Source of the DNA: Streptomyces sp. APSN-46.1
Lineage (GTDB): Bacteria; Actinomycetota; Actinomycetes; Streptomycetales; Streptomycetaceae
Reading direction: 5' to 3'
Length of the DNA: 64,000 nt
Assembly (NCBI RefSeq): GCF_022815725.1
Contig: NZ_JALGRF010000003.1
Location: 186,001-250,000, forward strand
A program made the translations under genes and the position numbers. Positions within the stretch are counted from its first letter, which is position 1. The number at the start of each line of letters is the position of its first letter. The notes beneath the pieces were generated by a model, which worked only from the letters and a program-made list of their open reading frames with translations, did no database searches and had not been told where the DNA came from. Positions 1-9,100 of this stretch are shown in pieces.

Positions 1-1236
1 GTCGGCCGCCAGTCCGCCGAGCACACCCCGCGGGCCTTCCCCGCCGAGCACCCGCTGTTCATCCTGTACACCTCGGGAACCACGGGTAAGCCGAAGGGCA
101 TCCTGCACACCTCCGGCGGTTACCTCACGCAGGCCGCGTACACCCACCACGCGGTGTTCGACCTGAAGCCGGAGAGCGATGTCTACTGGTGCACCGCCGA
201 CATCGGCTGGGTGACCGGGCACTCGTACATCGTCTACGGGCCGCTCGCCAACGGCGCCACCCAGGTGATGTACGAGGGCACGCCGGACACCCCGCACCAG
301 GGCCGGTTCTGGGAGGTCGTGCAGAAGTACGGCGTCACCATCCTCTACACCGCGCCGACGGCCATCCGTACGTTCATGAAGTGGGGCGACGACATCCCCG
401 CGAAGTTCGACCTGTCGAGCCTGCGCGTGCTGGGCTCGGTCGGCGAGCCGATCAACCCCGAGGCCTGGATCTGGTACCGCAAGCACATCGGCGGCGACCG
501 CTGTCCGATCGTGGACACCTGGTGGCAGACCGAGACCGGCGCGATGATGATCTCGCCGCTCCCGGGTGCCACCGAGACCAAGCCGGGCTCGGCGCAGCGC
601 GCGCTGCCCGGAATCTCCGCCACCGTCGTGGACGACGAGGCGAACGAGGTCCCGGACGGCGGAGGCGGCTACCTGGTCCTCACCGAGCCGTGGCCGTCGA
701 TGCTGCGCACCATCTGGGGCGACGACCAGCGGTTCATCGACACCTACTGGTCGCGCTTCGAGGGCAAGTACTTCGCGGGCGACGGCGCCAAGAAGGACGA
801 GGACGGCGACATCTGGCTGCTCGGCCGGGTGGACGACGTGATGCTGGTCTCCGGCCACAACATCTCGACCACCGAGGTCGAGTCGGCGCTCGTCTCGCAC
901 CCCTCGGTCGCCGAGGCGGCCGTGGTCGGCGCGACCGACGAGACCACCGGCCAGGCCATCGTGGCCTTCGTCATCCTGCGCGGCACCGCCTCCGAGACCG
1001 ACGGCCTGGTCGCGGACCTGCGCAACCACGTGGGCGCCACCCTCGGCCCGATCGCGAAGCCGAAGCGGATCCTCCCGGTCCAGGAGCTGCCGAAGACCCG
1101 CTCCGGCAAGATCATGCGCCGCCTGCTGCGCGATGTCGCCGAGAACCGGGCGGTCGGCGATGTCACCACACTGGCCGACTCCTCGGTCATGGACCTCATC
1201 CAGAGCAAGCTGCCCGACGCGGGCAGCGAGGACTGA
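1..1236 (+). CDS. acs: Acetyl-CoA synthetase, C-terminal part (5' end outside window)
   Basis: Adenylate-forming ligase that activates acetate to acetyl-CoA through acetyl-AMP in the cytosol. The frame is open from base 1, so only the C-terminal 411 residues are here; the family is about 650 residues. Visible motifs are the P-loop A3 core [11 protein letters not shown] (about residues 23-33 of the fragment), DTWWQTETG (A5), the [23 protein letters not shown] block (A7-A8), and [11 protein letters not shown] near the C-terminus. That last motif carries the catalytic lysine that is acetylated by Pat enzymes and deacetylated by sirtuins in this family. A strong terminator follows, so transcription ends before nhaA. 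The W in the WWQTETG motif favours acetyl- over larger acyl-CoA synthetases. Identification is secure; which paralogue it is cannot be told from the fragment. Confidence 0.95.
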   Translation, partial: VGRQSAEHTPRAFPAEHPLFILYTSGTTGKPKGILHTSGGYLTQAAYTHHAVFDLKPESDVYWCTADIGWVTGHSYIVYGPLANGATQVMYEGTPDTPHQGRFWEVVQKYGVTILYTAPTAIRTFMKWGDDIPAKFDLSSLRVLGSVGEPINPEAWIWYRKHIGGDRCPIVDTWWQTETGAMMISPLPGATETKPGSAQRALPGISATVVDDEANEVPDGGGGYLVLTEPWPSMLRTIWGDDQRFIDTYWSRFEGKYFAGDGAKKDEDGDIWLLGRVDDVMLVSGHNISTTEVESALVSHPSVAEAAVVGATDETTGQAIVAFVILRGTASETDGLVADLRNHVGATLGPIAKPKRILPVQELPKTRSGKIMRRLLRDVAENRAVGDVTTLADSSVMDLIQSKLPDAGSED

Positions 1237-1296
1237 CCCCAGAGGACTAACCCAGAGGACTGACAGCAGCAGGCAACAGCAGGCCACAGGCCATGA

Positions 1297-1333
1297 AGGG
1301 GCATCCGGCGCGACGCGCCGGATGCCCCTTTCG
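1297..1333 (+). terminator. Rho-independent terminator after acs
   Basis: Perfect 15-bp stem (1297-1311 with 1315-1329), 3-nt loop GAC, followed by a short T-containing tail. It lies 60 bp downstream of the acs stop and separates it from nhaA. Confidence 0.85.
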
Positions 1334-1477
1334 CGCATAAAGTAACGATCGCCGGATATTGCCTTGCGTACACCCTGTAAAATATTGAACGCATAAAGAA
1401 AGTTCACAAGGGTGCGCCGGGAAGTCTGGTCGGCAACTGCATTTGTCATGCCGCGACCGACCGGAGGTGCCCCCACC

Positions 1478-2920
1478 GTGGCCACGCCCACCCGCACGCC
1501 CACCCCCAACCCCAAGTTCCTCGGCAGGCTCTCACTGCCCGAGCGGACCTTCGTCGCCGACGCCCTGCGCGCCGAGACGGTCGGCGGTGTCCTGCTGCTC
1601 GTGGCCGCCATCGGTGCCCTGATCTGGGCGAACACCCCCGGCCTGACGGACAGCTACGCGACCGTGCGGGACTTCCACATCGGCCCCGCCGCGCTCGGCC
1701 TGAACCTCTCGCTCCAGCACTGGGCGGCCGACGGCCTGCTCGCGATCTTCTTCTTCGTCGCCGGCATCGAACTCAAGCGCGAGCTGGTGGCGGGCGACCT
1801 CCGCGACCCGAAGGCGGCCGCCCTCCCCGTCATCGCCGCCCTGTGCGGCATGGCGGTCCCCGCGGGCGTCTACGCCCTCGTCAACATCCTCGGCGACGGT
1901 TCGATGAACGGCTGGGCGGTCCCCACCGCCACCGACATCGCCTTCGCGCTCGCCGTCCTCGCGGTCATCGGCACCTCACTGCCCTCCGCGCTGCGCGCGT
2001 TCCTGCTGACCCTCGCCGTCGTCGACGACCTTTTCGCGATCATCATCATCGCGGTGTTCTTCACCGACGAACTCGACTTCCTGGCCCTCGGCGGCGCGGT
2101 CGTGGGCCTGGCCCTGTTCTGGTTCCTGCTCCACAAGAACGTCCGCGGCTGGTACGTGTACATACCCCTGGCCCTGGTGATCTGGGGCCTGATGTACAAC
2201 AGCGGCGTCCACGCCACCATCGCCGGCGTCGCCATGGGCCTGATGCTGCGCTGCTCCCGCAGGGAGGGCGAGCGGCACTCCCCCGGTGAGCGCATCGAGC
2301 ACCTGGTCCGGCCGGTCTCCGCCGGGCTCGCCGTCCCCCTCTTCGCGCTCTTCTCCGCCGGAGTCTCGCTCTCCGACGAGGCCATCGCGCAGGTCTTCAC
2401 CCGGCCCGAGACCCTCGGCGTGGTCCTCGGCCTGGTCGTCGGCAAGACCGTGGGCATCTTCGGCGGCACCTGGCTGGCCGCCCGCTTCACAAAAGCGGAG
2501 CTCAACGGGGATCTCGCCTGGGCCGATGTGCTGGCCGTGGCCTCGCTCGCCGGCATCGGGTTCACCGTCTCGCTCCTGATCGGCGAACTCGCCTTCACCG
2601 ACGACCCGGTCCTCACCGACGAGATCAAGGCCGCCGTCCTCATCGGATCGCTCATCGCGGCGGTCTGCTCCTGCGTCCTGCTCAAGCTCCGCGACCGCAA
2701 GTACCGGGTGCTCACCGAGGCCGAGGAGCGCGACGAGGACCGCGACGGCATCCCGGACATCTACGAGGAGCACAACCCGGCGTACCACCTGCGGATGGCG
2801 AAGATCTACGAGGAGAAGGCGGCGGAGCACCGCCGCAAGGCCGAAGAGGCCGAAGTGGCCGCGGCGTCCGCCGCGCGAACCACGGCCGGGTCCAGCGCCG
2901 AGGGCGACCGTCCGGCATGA
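1478..2920 (+). CDS. nhaA: Na+/H+ antiporter NhaA
   Basis: Electrogenic sodium/proton antiporter of the inner membrane. The family hallmarks are present: hydrophobic helices throughout, the PTATDIAFALAV segment (Asp equivalent to E. coli D133) and the VVDDLFAI pair (D163/D164 equivalents) that bind the cation. The start is taken as GTG 1478 because GGAGG lies 10 nt upstream. An earlier in-frame ATG (1448) and GTG (1412) lack a good ribosome site. The 480-residue product is longer than E. coli NhaA (388). The extra part is a charged, probably coiled-coil C-terminal tail (about residues 425-480, KIYEEKAAEHRRKAEEAE) typical of actinobacterial members. Nothing downstream is clearly co-transcribed: an 87-bp gap with short CGGCAGCCCGACAG direct repeats separates it from the next gene. 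Confidence 0.95.
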   Translation: MATPTRTPTPNPKFLGRLSLPERTFVADALRAETVGGVLLLVAAIGALIWANTPGLTDSYATVRDFHIGPAALGLNLSLQHWAADGLLAIFFFVAGIELKRELVAGDLRDPKAAALPVIAALCGMAVPAGVYALVNILGDGSMNGWAVPTATDIAFALAVLAVIGTSLPSALRAFLLTLAVVDDLFAIIIIAVFFTDELDFLALGGAVVGLALFWFLLHKNVRGWYVYIPLALVIWGLMYNSGVHATIAGVAMGLMLRCSRREGERHSPGERIEHLVRPVSAGLAVPLFALFSAGVSLSDEAIAQVFTRPETLGVVLGLVVGKTVGIFGGTWLAARFTKAELNGDLAWADVLAVASLAGIGFTVSLLIGELAFTDDPVLTDEIKAAVLIGSLIAAVCSCVLLKLRDRKYRVLTEAEERDEDRDGIPDIYEEHNPAYHLRMAKIYEEKAAEHRRKAEEAEVAAASAARTTAGSSAEGDRPA

Positions 2921-3007
2921 TCTGACTGACGACGGAGGACAGCCGCCGGCAGCCCGACAGGCGACGGCAGCCCGACAGACGACAGCAGACGACAGAGGGA
3001 GAGAGCG

Positions 3008-3466
3008 ATGAGTGCAGTGGACCAAGGGGAGCAAGGCGCCGAGCGCACACTCGGCCAGCTGGTCGCCTCGGCCACCGCCGAGATGTCCGCCCTGGTGCAC
3101 GACGAGATCGCCCTCGCCAAGGCCGAGATCCGCGAGGACGTCAGGCGCGCGGCGGTCGGTGGTACCGCCATCGGCATCGCAGGAGTGTTCGCACTCTTCT
3201 CGCTGCCGGTGCTGAGCTTCGCCGCCGCGTACGGGATCCACAACACCGGACTCGGGCTCGCCTGGTCCTTCCTCGTCGTCGGTGTGGCGTTCCTGCTGCT
3301 CGCGGGCCTGCTCGCACTGCTGGCCGTGTCGAAGTTCAAGAAGGTCAAGCCGCCGGAGAAGTCGATCGCCTCGGTCAAGGAGACCGCCGCGCTGGTCGGG
3401 ACCGTCAAGCCGCATCCTCGGCCGGTGAGTGACAAGGCCGTGGGTGTGGCACGCTCGTCTTCATGA
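3008..3466 (+). CDS. Phage holin family / Holin-X-like membrane protein
   Basis: 152-residue actinobacterial membrane protein of the Phage_holin_3_6 (Holin-X) kind. The N-terminal third is an amphipathic segment (TLGQLVASATAEMSALVHDE, then KAEIREDVRRA). Two adjacent hydrophobic helices follow at about residues 60-85 and 90-115, then a basic C-terminal tail. These proteins are ordinary chromosomal genes in Streptomyces and there is no phage context here, so a lytic role should not be assumed. The start ATG follows a purine-rich AGAGGGAGAG. Its stop overlaps the ATG of the following hydrolase (ATGA), indicating translational coupling. Function within the pair is unknown. Confidence 0.8.
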   Translation: MSAVDQGEQGAERTLGQLVASATAEMSALVHDEIALAKAEIREDVRRAAVGGTAIGIAGVFALFSLPVLSFAAAYGIHNTGLGLAWSFLVVGVAFLLLAGLLALLAVSKFKKVKPPEKSIASVKETAALVGTVKPHPRPVSDKAVGVARSSS

Positions 3467-4461
3467 CAGCGTCCTCGTCGGATCCCGGCAGCACCCCGCC
3501 CACGGCTGCCTCGGCGGTACGGCTCGACCTCCCGGGCGGCAGAGCGGTGACACACCGGGACGTCGCGGCCAACGGGGCCCGCTTTCATGTCGCCGAGCTG
3601 GGTGACGGGCCGCTCGTCCTGCTGCTGCACGGGTTCCCGCAGTTCTGGTGGACCTGGCGGCACCAGCTGGTCGCGCTCGCCGACGCCGGATACCGCGCGG
3701 TCGCCATGGACCTGCGCGGGGTGGGCGGCAGCGACCGGACACCGCGGGGCTACGACCCCGCCAACCTGGCGCTCGACATCACCGGCGTCGTACGGTCCCT
3801 CGGCGAGCCGGACGCCGCGCTCGTCGGGCACGACCTCGGCGGCTACCTCGCCTGGACGGCGGCCGTGATGCGGCCCAAGCTGGTGCGCCGGCTGGTGGTC
3901 TCGTCGATGCCGCATCCGAGGCGCTGGCGCTCGGCGATGCTCGCGGACTTCGGGCAGACCCGGGCGAGTTCGCACATCTGGGGCTTCCAGCGGCCGTTCA
4001 TCCCCGAACGGCAGCTCGTCGCCGATGACGGGGCGCTCGTCGGGCAGCTGATCCGGGACTGGTCCGGGCCGCTGCTGCGGGACGGCAGGGCCGCCGAAGA
4101 CAATGAGGACAACGAGGACAACGAGCGCGTCGCCGTCTACCGGCGGGCGATGTGCATCCCCTCCACCGCGCACTGCTCGATCGAGCCGTACCGCTGGATG
4201 ATGCGGTCGATGGCCCGGCCGGACGGCCTCCAGTTCAACCGCCGGATGAAGCGGCCGGTACGGGTGCCGACGCTGCATCTGCACGGGTCGCTCGACCCGG
4301 TGATGCGCACGCGGAGCGCGGCCGGTTCCGGGCAGTACGTCGAAGCCCCGTACCGGTGGCGGCTGTTCGACGGGCTCGGGCACTTCCCGCACGAGGAGGA
4401 TCCGACGGCCTTCTCCGCGGAGTTGGTGAACTGGCTCAAGGACCCTGAGCCGGACCGCTGA
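3463..4461 (+). CDS. Alpha/beta hydrolase, epoxide-hydrolase-like
   Basis: 332-residue alpha/beta-hydrolase. The N-terminal part has the oxyanion motif HGFPQFWWTW (about residues 46-55), DLRGVGGSD, and a nucleophile elbow GHDLGG (about residue 108). The nucleophile is Asp rather than Ser, as in epoxide hydrolases and haloalkane dehalogenases rather than esterases. LHGSLDPVM carries the acid region and GLGHFPHEEDP carries the catalytic His near the C-terminus. This supports hydrolysis of an epoxide or other small electrophile through an alkyl-enzyme ester; the substrate is unknown. A short acidic insertion (EDNEDNEDN, about residues 209-217) comes from a 9-bp direct repeat in the DNA. The gene overlaps the upstream holin-like gene by 4 bp. 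Confidence 0.85.
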   Translation: MTASSSDPGSTPPTAASAVRLDLPGGRAVTHRDVAANGARFHVAELGDGPLVLLLHGFPQFWWTWRHQLVALADAGYRAVAMDLRGVGGSDRTPRGYDPANLALDITGVVRSLGEPDAALVGHDLGGYLAWTAAVMRPKLVRRLVVSSMPHPRRWRSAMLADFGQTRASSHIWGFQRPFIPERQLVADDGALVGQLIRDWSGPLLRDGRAAEDNEDNEDNERVAVYRRAMCIPSTAHCSIEPYRWMMRSMARPDGLQFNRRMKRPVRVPTLHLHGSLDPVMRTRSAAGSGQYVEAPYRWRLFDGLGHFPHEEDPTAFSAELVNWLKDPEPDR

Positions 4462-4804
4462 TGGAGTGACCGGGGGCCCAACCCTCCACTCGTAGGCTCG
4501 TCTTAGAAGCATTCAATTGCCCGGCGCATAGGCCAATTGGCCGCCCGGGACGGGGTTACCGACCTTGGGCCACGGGCACAGCTCGATGTATGGGCTGGAC
4601 GCACGACTACGGTGACACCGCACACGAACGCCGCACGGCAGCGACGCCGGGCACCCACGAGAGGGCCGGCCGAGACGGCCACGACCCCCGCCTCGGGATC
4701 CCTCGCATCCTGCGCCGCCGGGCCCGCTGGGTCTCGGCGCGCCTGCGTCATCCGCGGATGTAGAGAGACGCACGACTCACGACGCGCGCGCCCCGCGCCC
4801 CGAT
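4462..4804. other. Intergenic region without a supported gene
   Basis: About 340 bp between the hydrolase and the converging MarP gene. The first 100 bp are relatively AT-rich, with two similar CAATTG-containing stretches (about 4513-4551). Open frames here have poor codon structure and no ribosome sites. No gene is seen. Confidence 0.5.
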
Positions 4805-4837
4805 CCTCCGGCCCCGCAGCGGTTGCGGCTCCGGAGG
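4805..4837 (-). terminator. Imperfect hairpin after marP operon
   Basis: 14-bp stem with two mismatches (CCTCCGG at 4805 pairing with CCGGAGG ending 4837), directly beyond the stop of the minus-strand serine-protease gene. A plausible terminator, without a clear U-tract. Confidence 0.45.
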
Positions 4838-4860
4838 GCGGGGACCGGGTTCGGAGGGCG

Positions 4861-6072
4861 TCAGAGGGCGCAGCCCTGGCTGTCGACGCGCCGGTTCGCC
4901 GTCTTCCCCTGGAGGATGTCGTCGCGGACCTCGTCCGCCGTCAGGGCGTACCCGGTGTTCGGGTCGTCGAGGGACTTGGCGAAGACGACCCCGTACACCT
5001 TGCCGTCGGACGTCAGCAGCGGGCCTCCGGAGTTGCCCTGGCGGACCGTCGCGAACAGGGAGTAGACGTCGCGCCGGACGGTGCCCCGGTGGTAGATGTC
5101 CGGGCCGTTGGCGTTGATCCGGGCGCGGACGCGGGCGGCGCGGACGTCGTACCCGCCGTTCTCCGGGAACCCGGCGACGATCGAGTCGACGCCGGTCACC
5201 GCGTCCTTTTCGGTGAACTCCAGCGCCGGCGCCTTCAGCTGGGGCACATCCAGGACGGCGATGTCGCGCTGCCAGTCGTAGAGCACGACCTTGCCGTCGT
5301 ACAGCCTGCCCTCGCCGCCGATCTGTACGGTCGGCTCGCCGACCCCGCCGACGACATGGGCGTTGGTCATCACCTTGCCCGGCGCGAAGACGAAGCCGGT
5401 GCCCTCCAGCACCTTGCTGCAACTGGGCGCGGTGCCGACGACCTTCACGATCGAGCGTTTGGCCAGCTCGGCGACGGGTCCGCTCGCGAGGTCCGGGTCG
5501 GGCGCCTGCACCTCGGTGATCGGCTCGTTGGAGAACGGGGTGAAGACCTGCGGGAAGCCGTTACGGGCCAGGGTGGAACTGAAGTCCGAGAACCAGGTGT
5601 TGGCCTGGTCGGGCAGCACCCGCGACACGCCGAGGAGCACCTTGGAGTTACGGACCTCCTTGCCCACCGTGGGAAGCGAGGTCCCGGCGAGCGCCGAGCC
5701 GATCAGCCAGGCCACCAGCAGCATCGCGACGACGTTGACCAGCGCCCCGCCGGTCGCGTCGAGGACACGGGCCGGCGACCACGTGATGTGTCGGCGCAGC
5801 TTGTTGCCCAGATGGGTGGTGAAGGCCTGCCCGATCGAGGCGCAGATGATGATCACGACCACGGCGATCACCACGACCGTGGTGGTCACCTGCTTGCCGT
5901 TGTCCGTCACCCTGTCCCAGATCAGCGGGAGCAGGGACACGGCGACGAGGCCACCGCCGAGGAAGCCGATCACCGACAGGATGCCGACGACGAACCCCTG
6001 GCGGTAGCCGACGATCGCGAACCATACGGCGGCGAGCAGCAACAGGATGTCCAGCACGTTCACGAGGGTCAC
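4861..6072 (-). CDS. MarP-type membrane-anchored serine protease (CvpA + trypsin domains)
   Basis: 403 residues. Residues 1-130 hold four hydrophobic helices of the CvpA/colicin-V-production type. Residues about 195-395 form a trypsin-like protease with the catalytic triad visible: His in TNAHVVGG (H239), Asp in QRDIAVLD (D270), Ser in GNSGGPLL (S348). Cysteines near 218 and 401 could form the disulfide known in M. tuberculosis MarP. The family acts outside the membrane and protects against acid and oxidative stress. It is the last gene of a minus-strand run nth-NUDIX-marP; its ATG lies 4 bp after the NUDIX stop, so they are almost certainly co-transcribed. MarP next to a CoA-pyrophosphatase-like NUDIX and nth is a conserved actinobacterial arrangement as I recall it. 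Confidence 0.9.
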   Translation of the reverse strand: MTLVNVLDILLLLAAVWFAIVGYRQGFVVGILSVIGFLGGGLVAVSLLPLIWDRVTDNGKQVTTTVVVIAVVVIIICASIGQAFTTHLGNKLRRHITWSPARVLDATGGALVNVVAMLLVAWLIGSALAGTSLPTVGKEVRNSKVLLGVSRVLPDQANTWFSDFSSTLARNGFPQVFTPFSNEPITEVQAPDPDLASGPVAELAKRSIVKVVGTAPSCSKVLEGTGFVFAPGKVMTNAHVVGGVGEPTVQIGGEGRLYDGKVVLYDWQRDIAVLDVPQLKAPALEFTEKDAVTGVDSIVAGFPENGGYDVRAARVRARINANGPDIYHRGTVRRDVYSLFATVRQGNSGGPLLTSDGKVYGVVFAKSLDDPNTGYALTADEVRDDILQGKTANRRVDSQGCAL

Positions 6073-6076
6073 CGTC

Positions 6077-6907
6077 TCATGCGCGCCAGTCGAGCGGGAC
6101 CTCGCGCGCGCGGTCCCAGGGCTGCTCCCAGCCCGCGAAGTGCAGGATCCGGTCGATCACGCCGGCGGTGAAACCCCAGACGAGAGCCGATTCGACGGTG
6201 AACGCCGGGCCCTGGAAGCCGCCGGGGTGGACCACGGTGACCCGATGATCGGGATCCGTGAGATCCGCCACCGGGACGGTGAAGACCCGGGCCGTCTCCG
6301 CCGGGTCCACGACGCCGACCGGGCTCGGGGCCCGCCACCAGCCGAGCACCGGGGTCACGACGAACCCGCTGACGGGGATGTAGAGGCGGGGCAGCACCCC
6401 GAAGAGCTGGACACCGGCCGGGTCCAGGCCGGTCTCCTCCTCGGCCTCGCGCAGGGCGGCGCGCAGCGGGCCGGTGGTGAGCGGATCGCCGTCCTCCGGA
6501 TCGAGGGCGCCGCCGGGGAAGGACGGCTGGCCGGCGTGTGAGCGCAGGCTGCCGGCGCGCTCCTGGAGCAGCAGCTCGGGGCCGCGGGGGCCCTCGCCGA
6601 AGAGGATCAGCACGGCGGACTGGCGGCCCCGGCCGTCCTCGGGGGGCAGGAAGCGGCTGAGCTGGGTCGGCCGGACCGTGCGGGCGGCCTCGACGACGGG
6701 ATCGAGCCAGTCGGGCAGCCCGTCGGTGGAGAGACGGAGATCGCCGATGCCGATGCCGCTGCCGTGGCGGGGGTCGCGGCCGCTGCCGTGGCCGTGGCCG
6801 TGGCGGGGGTCGTCGCACTGCTGCCGGCCCTGCGGAGGTGGTGGCGTGGCCGCCCGCGCCACGCTGTCGTCCCGCGTCCCGCTCCCGCTGGCGCTACCGC
6901 GCGTCAT
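6077..6907 (-). CDS. NUDIX hydrolase, CoA pyrophosphatase-like
   Basis: NUDIX hydrolase with the family box GALDPEDGDPL...ALREAEEETGL preceded by RSHAGQPSFPG. This is the combination typical of CoA/acyl-CoA diphosphatases (NudL, UPF0035), which cleave CoA to 4'-phosphopantetheine and 3',5'-ADP. The start is set at ATG 6907, preceded by CAGGGAGCAGGGG; an ATG 39 bp further upstream opens a less likely N-terminus. The 276-residue product has an unusual low-complexity head with repeated His-Gly (HGHGHGSG about residues 36-43, then GSGIGIGD). It arises from short GC-rich DNA repeats and may be unstructured or metal-binding. It sits between nth and marP in the same operon. Confidence 0.88.
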   Translation of the reverse strand: MTRGSASGSGTRDDSVARAATPPPPQGRQQCDDPRHGHGHGSGRDPRHGSGIGIGDLRLSTDGLPDWLDPVVEAARTVRPTQLSRFLPPEDGRGRQSAVLILFGEGPRGPELLLQERAGSLRSHAGQPSFPGGALDPEDGDPLTTGPLRAALREAEEETGLDPAGVQLFGVLPRLYIPVSGFVVTPVLGWWRAPSPVGVVDPAETARVFTVPVADLTDPDHRVTVVHPGGFQGPAFTVESALVWGFTAGVIDRILHFAGWEQPWDRAREVPLDWRA

Positions 6908-7022
6908 AGGCACCCCTGCTCCCTGTCGTTCCCGGCACCCGCACAACGCGAGCCGCGGCCGGATTCGTTCCTCGGTGTGTGCTGCCTGTGTCCTGGCTGC
7001 GTCCTGGCTGTGTGCCGCCCCC

Positions 7023-7967
7023 TCAGGCAGGGGCGCCGCCCAGGGGCGGGGCCGGCAGCCCCGGGTAGTCCGGCGGCGGGCTCAGCCGCTGGCCCGGCTG
7101 GCCGCCCTTCTCGTACTTGAGCAGCTTGCGCGCCTTCTCCGGGTCGGTCTCGCCCTCCCCGTAGGCCGGGCAGAGCGGGGCGATCGGGCAGGCGCCGCAG
7201 GCGGGGTTGCGGGCGTGACAGATCCGGCGGCCGTGGAAGACGACGCGGTGCGAGAGCATCGTCCACTCGCTCTTCGGGAAGATCGCGCAGATCTCCTCCT
7301 CCACCTTCTCCGGGTCCACCTGCTCGGTCCACTTCCAGCGGCGCACGAGGCGGCCGAAGTGGGTGTCCACAGTGATCCCGGGGACGCCGAAGGCATTGCC
7401 GAGGACCACGTTGGCCGTCTTCCGGCCGACTCCGGGGAGGGTCACCAGGTCTTCCATCCGGCCGGGCACCTCGCCTCCGAAGTTGTCGCGGATGGCCTGG
7501 GAGAGACCGAGGAGGGCCTTGGCCTTCGCCCGGAAGAACCCGGTCGGCCGGATGATCTCCTCCAGATCCTCCGGGGCGGCGGCCGCCATGTCCTCCGGGG
7601 TCGGGTAGGCGGCGAAGAGGGCCGGGGTCGTCTGATTCACGCGCAGGTCGGTGGTCTGGGCGGAGAGGACGGTCGCGACCAGGAGCTCGAAGGGATTCCG
7701 GAAATCCAGCTCCGGATGGGCGTACGGGTACACCTCGGCCAGTTCCCGGTTGATCCGGCGGGCCCTGCGGATCATGGCGAGGCGAGATTCCGCCTTGGGC
7801 ACCTTGGGGGCCCGCCGGGCCTGTTTCTTGGCCGAAGCTTTGCCGTCAGGGGTCGCTGGGATCTTCGTGGACGCCTCCGCGGGGGCATGTTCGCCCACAG
7901 CTGAACTACGGGCCCCCGACACTGCCTCGGACCCCATGGCCTGTGCTCTCACCGGCTTATTGGACAC
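7023..7967 (-). CDS. nth: Endonuclease III (base-excision DNA glycosylase/AP lyase)
   Basis: Removes oxidised pyrimidines and nicks abasic sites. Core features: helix-hairpin-helix [12 protein letters not shown] with the catalytic Lys in its loop, the catalytic Asp in TVDTHFGR, and an iron-sulfur cluster motif C-X6-C-X2-C-X5-C in [17 protein letters not shown]. The 314-residue product carries a roughly 60-residue Lys/Ala-rich N-terminal extension beyond the E. coli enzyme (211 residues) and a Pro-rich tail. Some of the N-terminus may be upstream of the true start, since several in-frame ATG/GTG codons exist. First gene of the nth-NUDIX-marP operon, divergent from crp with about 180 bp between them. 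Confidence 0.95.
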   Translation of the reverse strand: MSNKPVRAQAMGSEAVSGARSSAVGEHAPAEASTKIPATPDGKASAKKQARRAPKVPKAESRLAMIRRARRINRELAEVYPYAHPELDFRNPFELLVATVLSAQTTDLRVNQTTPALFAAYPTPEDMAAAAPEDLEEIIRPTGFFRAKAKALLGLSQAIRDNFGGEVPGRMEDLVTLPGVGRKTANVVLGNAFGVPGITVDTHFGRLVRRWKWTEQVDPEKVEEEICAIFPKSEWTMLSHRVVFHGRRICHARNPACGACPIAPLCPAYGEGETDPEKARKLLKYEKGGQPGQRLSPPPDYPGLPAPPLGGAPA

Positions 7968-8150
7968 CCGGCCAGCCTAAGCCCGGGCTCTGACACCCGT
8001 CCGGACCTCAGGTAACACCACTCCGAATGACCTCTGGCAGCACAGCACACCCGTACGTCCGGCATCCTTGTGATTGATCGCACTGTTTGAGCCGTCCGGC
8101 AAAATGGGGAGCACGGTCCCCTGGAGTTGGTCGACATAGGAGAGAGACTC

Positions 8151-8825
8151 GTGGACGACGTTCTGCGGCGCGCCCCGCTCTTCGCGGCGCTCGATGACGA
8201 GCAGGCCGCGGAGCTCCGCGCCTCCATGGGCGAGGTGACCCTCGCACGCGGTGACGCCCTGTTCCATGAGGGCGACCCCGGCGACCGGCTGTATGTCGTG
8301 ACCGAGGGCAAGGTGAAGCTGCACCGCACCTCCCCCGACGGCCGCGAGAACATGCTGGCCGTCCTCGGCCCCGGCGAGCTGATCGGCGAGCTGTCGCTGT
8401 TCGACCCGGGCCCGCGTACCGCCACGGCGACGGCGCTGACCGAGGTCAAGCTGCTCGGCCTGGGCCACGGCGACCTTCAGCCCTGGCTGAACGCCCGGCC
8501 GGAGGTGGCCACGGCCCTGCTGCGCGCGGTGGCCCGCCGCCTGCGCAAGACCAACGACCAGATGTCCGACCTGGTCTTCTCCGACGTTCCGGGCCGCGTC
8601 GCCCGCGCGCTCCTCGACCTGTCGCGCCGGTTCGGTGTGCAGTCGGAGGAGGGCATCCACGTCGTGCACGACCTCACACAGGAGGAGCTGGCCCAGCTCG
8701 TGGGCGCGTCGCGCGAGACGGTGAACAAGGCGCTGGCCGACTTCGCCGGGCGCGGGTGGCTCCGCCTGGAGGCCCGTGCGGTGATTCTGCTGGACGTGGA
8801 ACGACTGGCGAAGCGCTCGCGCTGA
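8151..8825 (+). CDS. crp: Crp/Fnr-family transcriptional regulator
   Basis: 224-residue regulator: cyclic-nucleotide-binding beta-barrel (residues about 10-115, with GELIGELSLFDPGPRTATATAL forming the phosphate-binding cassette) and a C-terminal winged helix (LTQEELAQLVGASRETVNKALADF). The start is GTG 8151 with AGGAGAGAG upstream; a TTG start 24 bp earlier is less likely. The length and context beside nth match the S. coelicolor Crp that controls germination and secondary metabolism (my recollection; inferred orthology). The GELIGELS-PRTATATA cassette is the kind that binds cAMP. A strong terminator follows. Confidence 0.92.
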   Translation: MDDVLRRAPLFAALDDEQAAELRASMGEVTLARGDALFHEGDPGDRLYVVTEGKVKLHRTSPDGRENMLAVLGPGELIGELSLFDPGPRTATATALTEVKLLGLGHGDLQPWLNARPEVATALLRAVARRLRKTNDQMSDLVFSDVPGRVARALLDLSRRFGVQSEEGIHVVHDLTQEELAQLVGASRETVNKALADFAGRGWLRLEARAVILLDVERLAKRSR

Positions 8826-8842
8826 CGCCGACTCGGCTTGTA

Positions 8843-8877
8843 CGTGGGGGGTCCCGCCAATGGCGGGACCCCCCACG
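8843..8877 (+). terminator. Strong terminator after crp
   Basis: Perfect 17-bp inverted repeat (8843-8859 and 8861-8877) with essentially no loop beyond the central bases. It lies 18 bp after the crp stop. Confidence 0.85.
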
Positions 8878-9100
8878 CGTTTCCCGCGAACGGGGCGTTG
8901 CCCGCCCCGGCCGGCGCGGGGTGGCACCAGCCCGATGCCCGGCCCCGGCAGGGGCGGCCGGTACGGGGCGGGCACGGGCGCCGCTGGTGGCACCCCGCTG
9001 CCCGGGCCGTGCGAAGGGAAGGCCGCCCTACGGGGGAAACACCGGCCGGGCGGGCGAAAACCCCGTGAACCCCCGGCCAGGGGAAGGGCAGAGTGGCGGC

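Noticed and set aside
3008..3466. Holin-like gene as evidence for a prophage
   Set aside because: No other phage genes nearby; this family is a normal chromosomal membrane protein in Streptomyces.
4537..6171. Long plus-strand open frame of 544 codons opposite the MarP gene
   Set aside because: Antisense shadow in high-GC DNA; the minus strand has a full protease with catalytic triad, and this frame has no domain or ribosome site.
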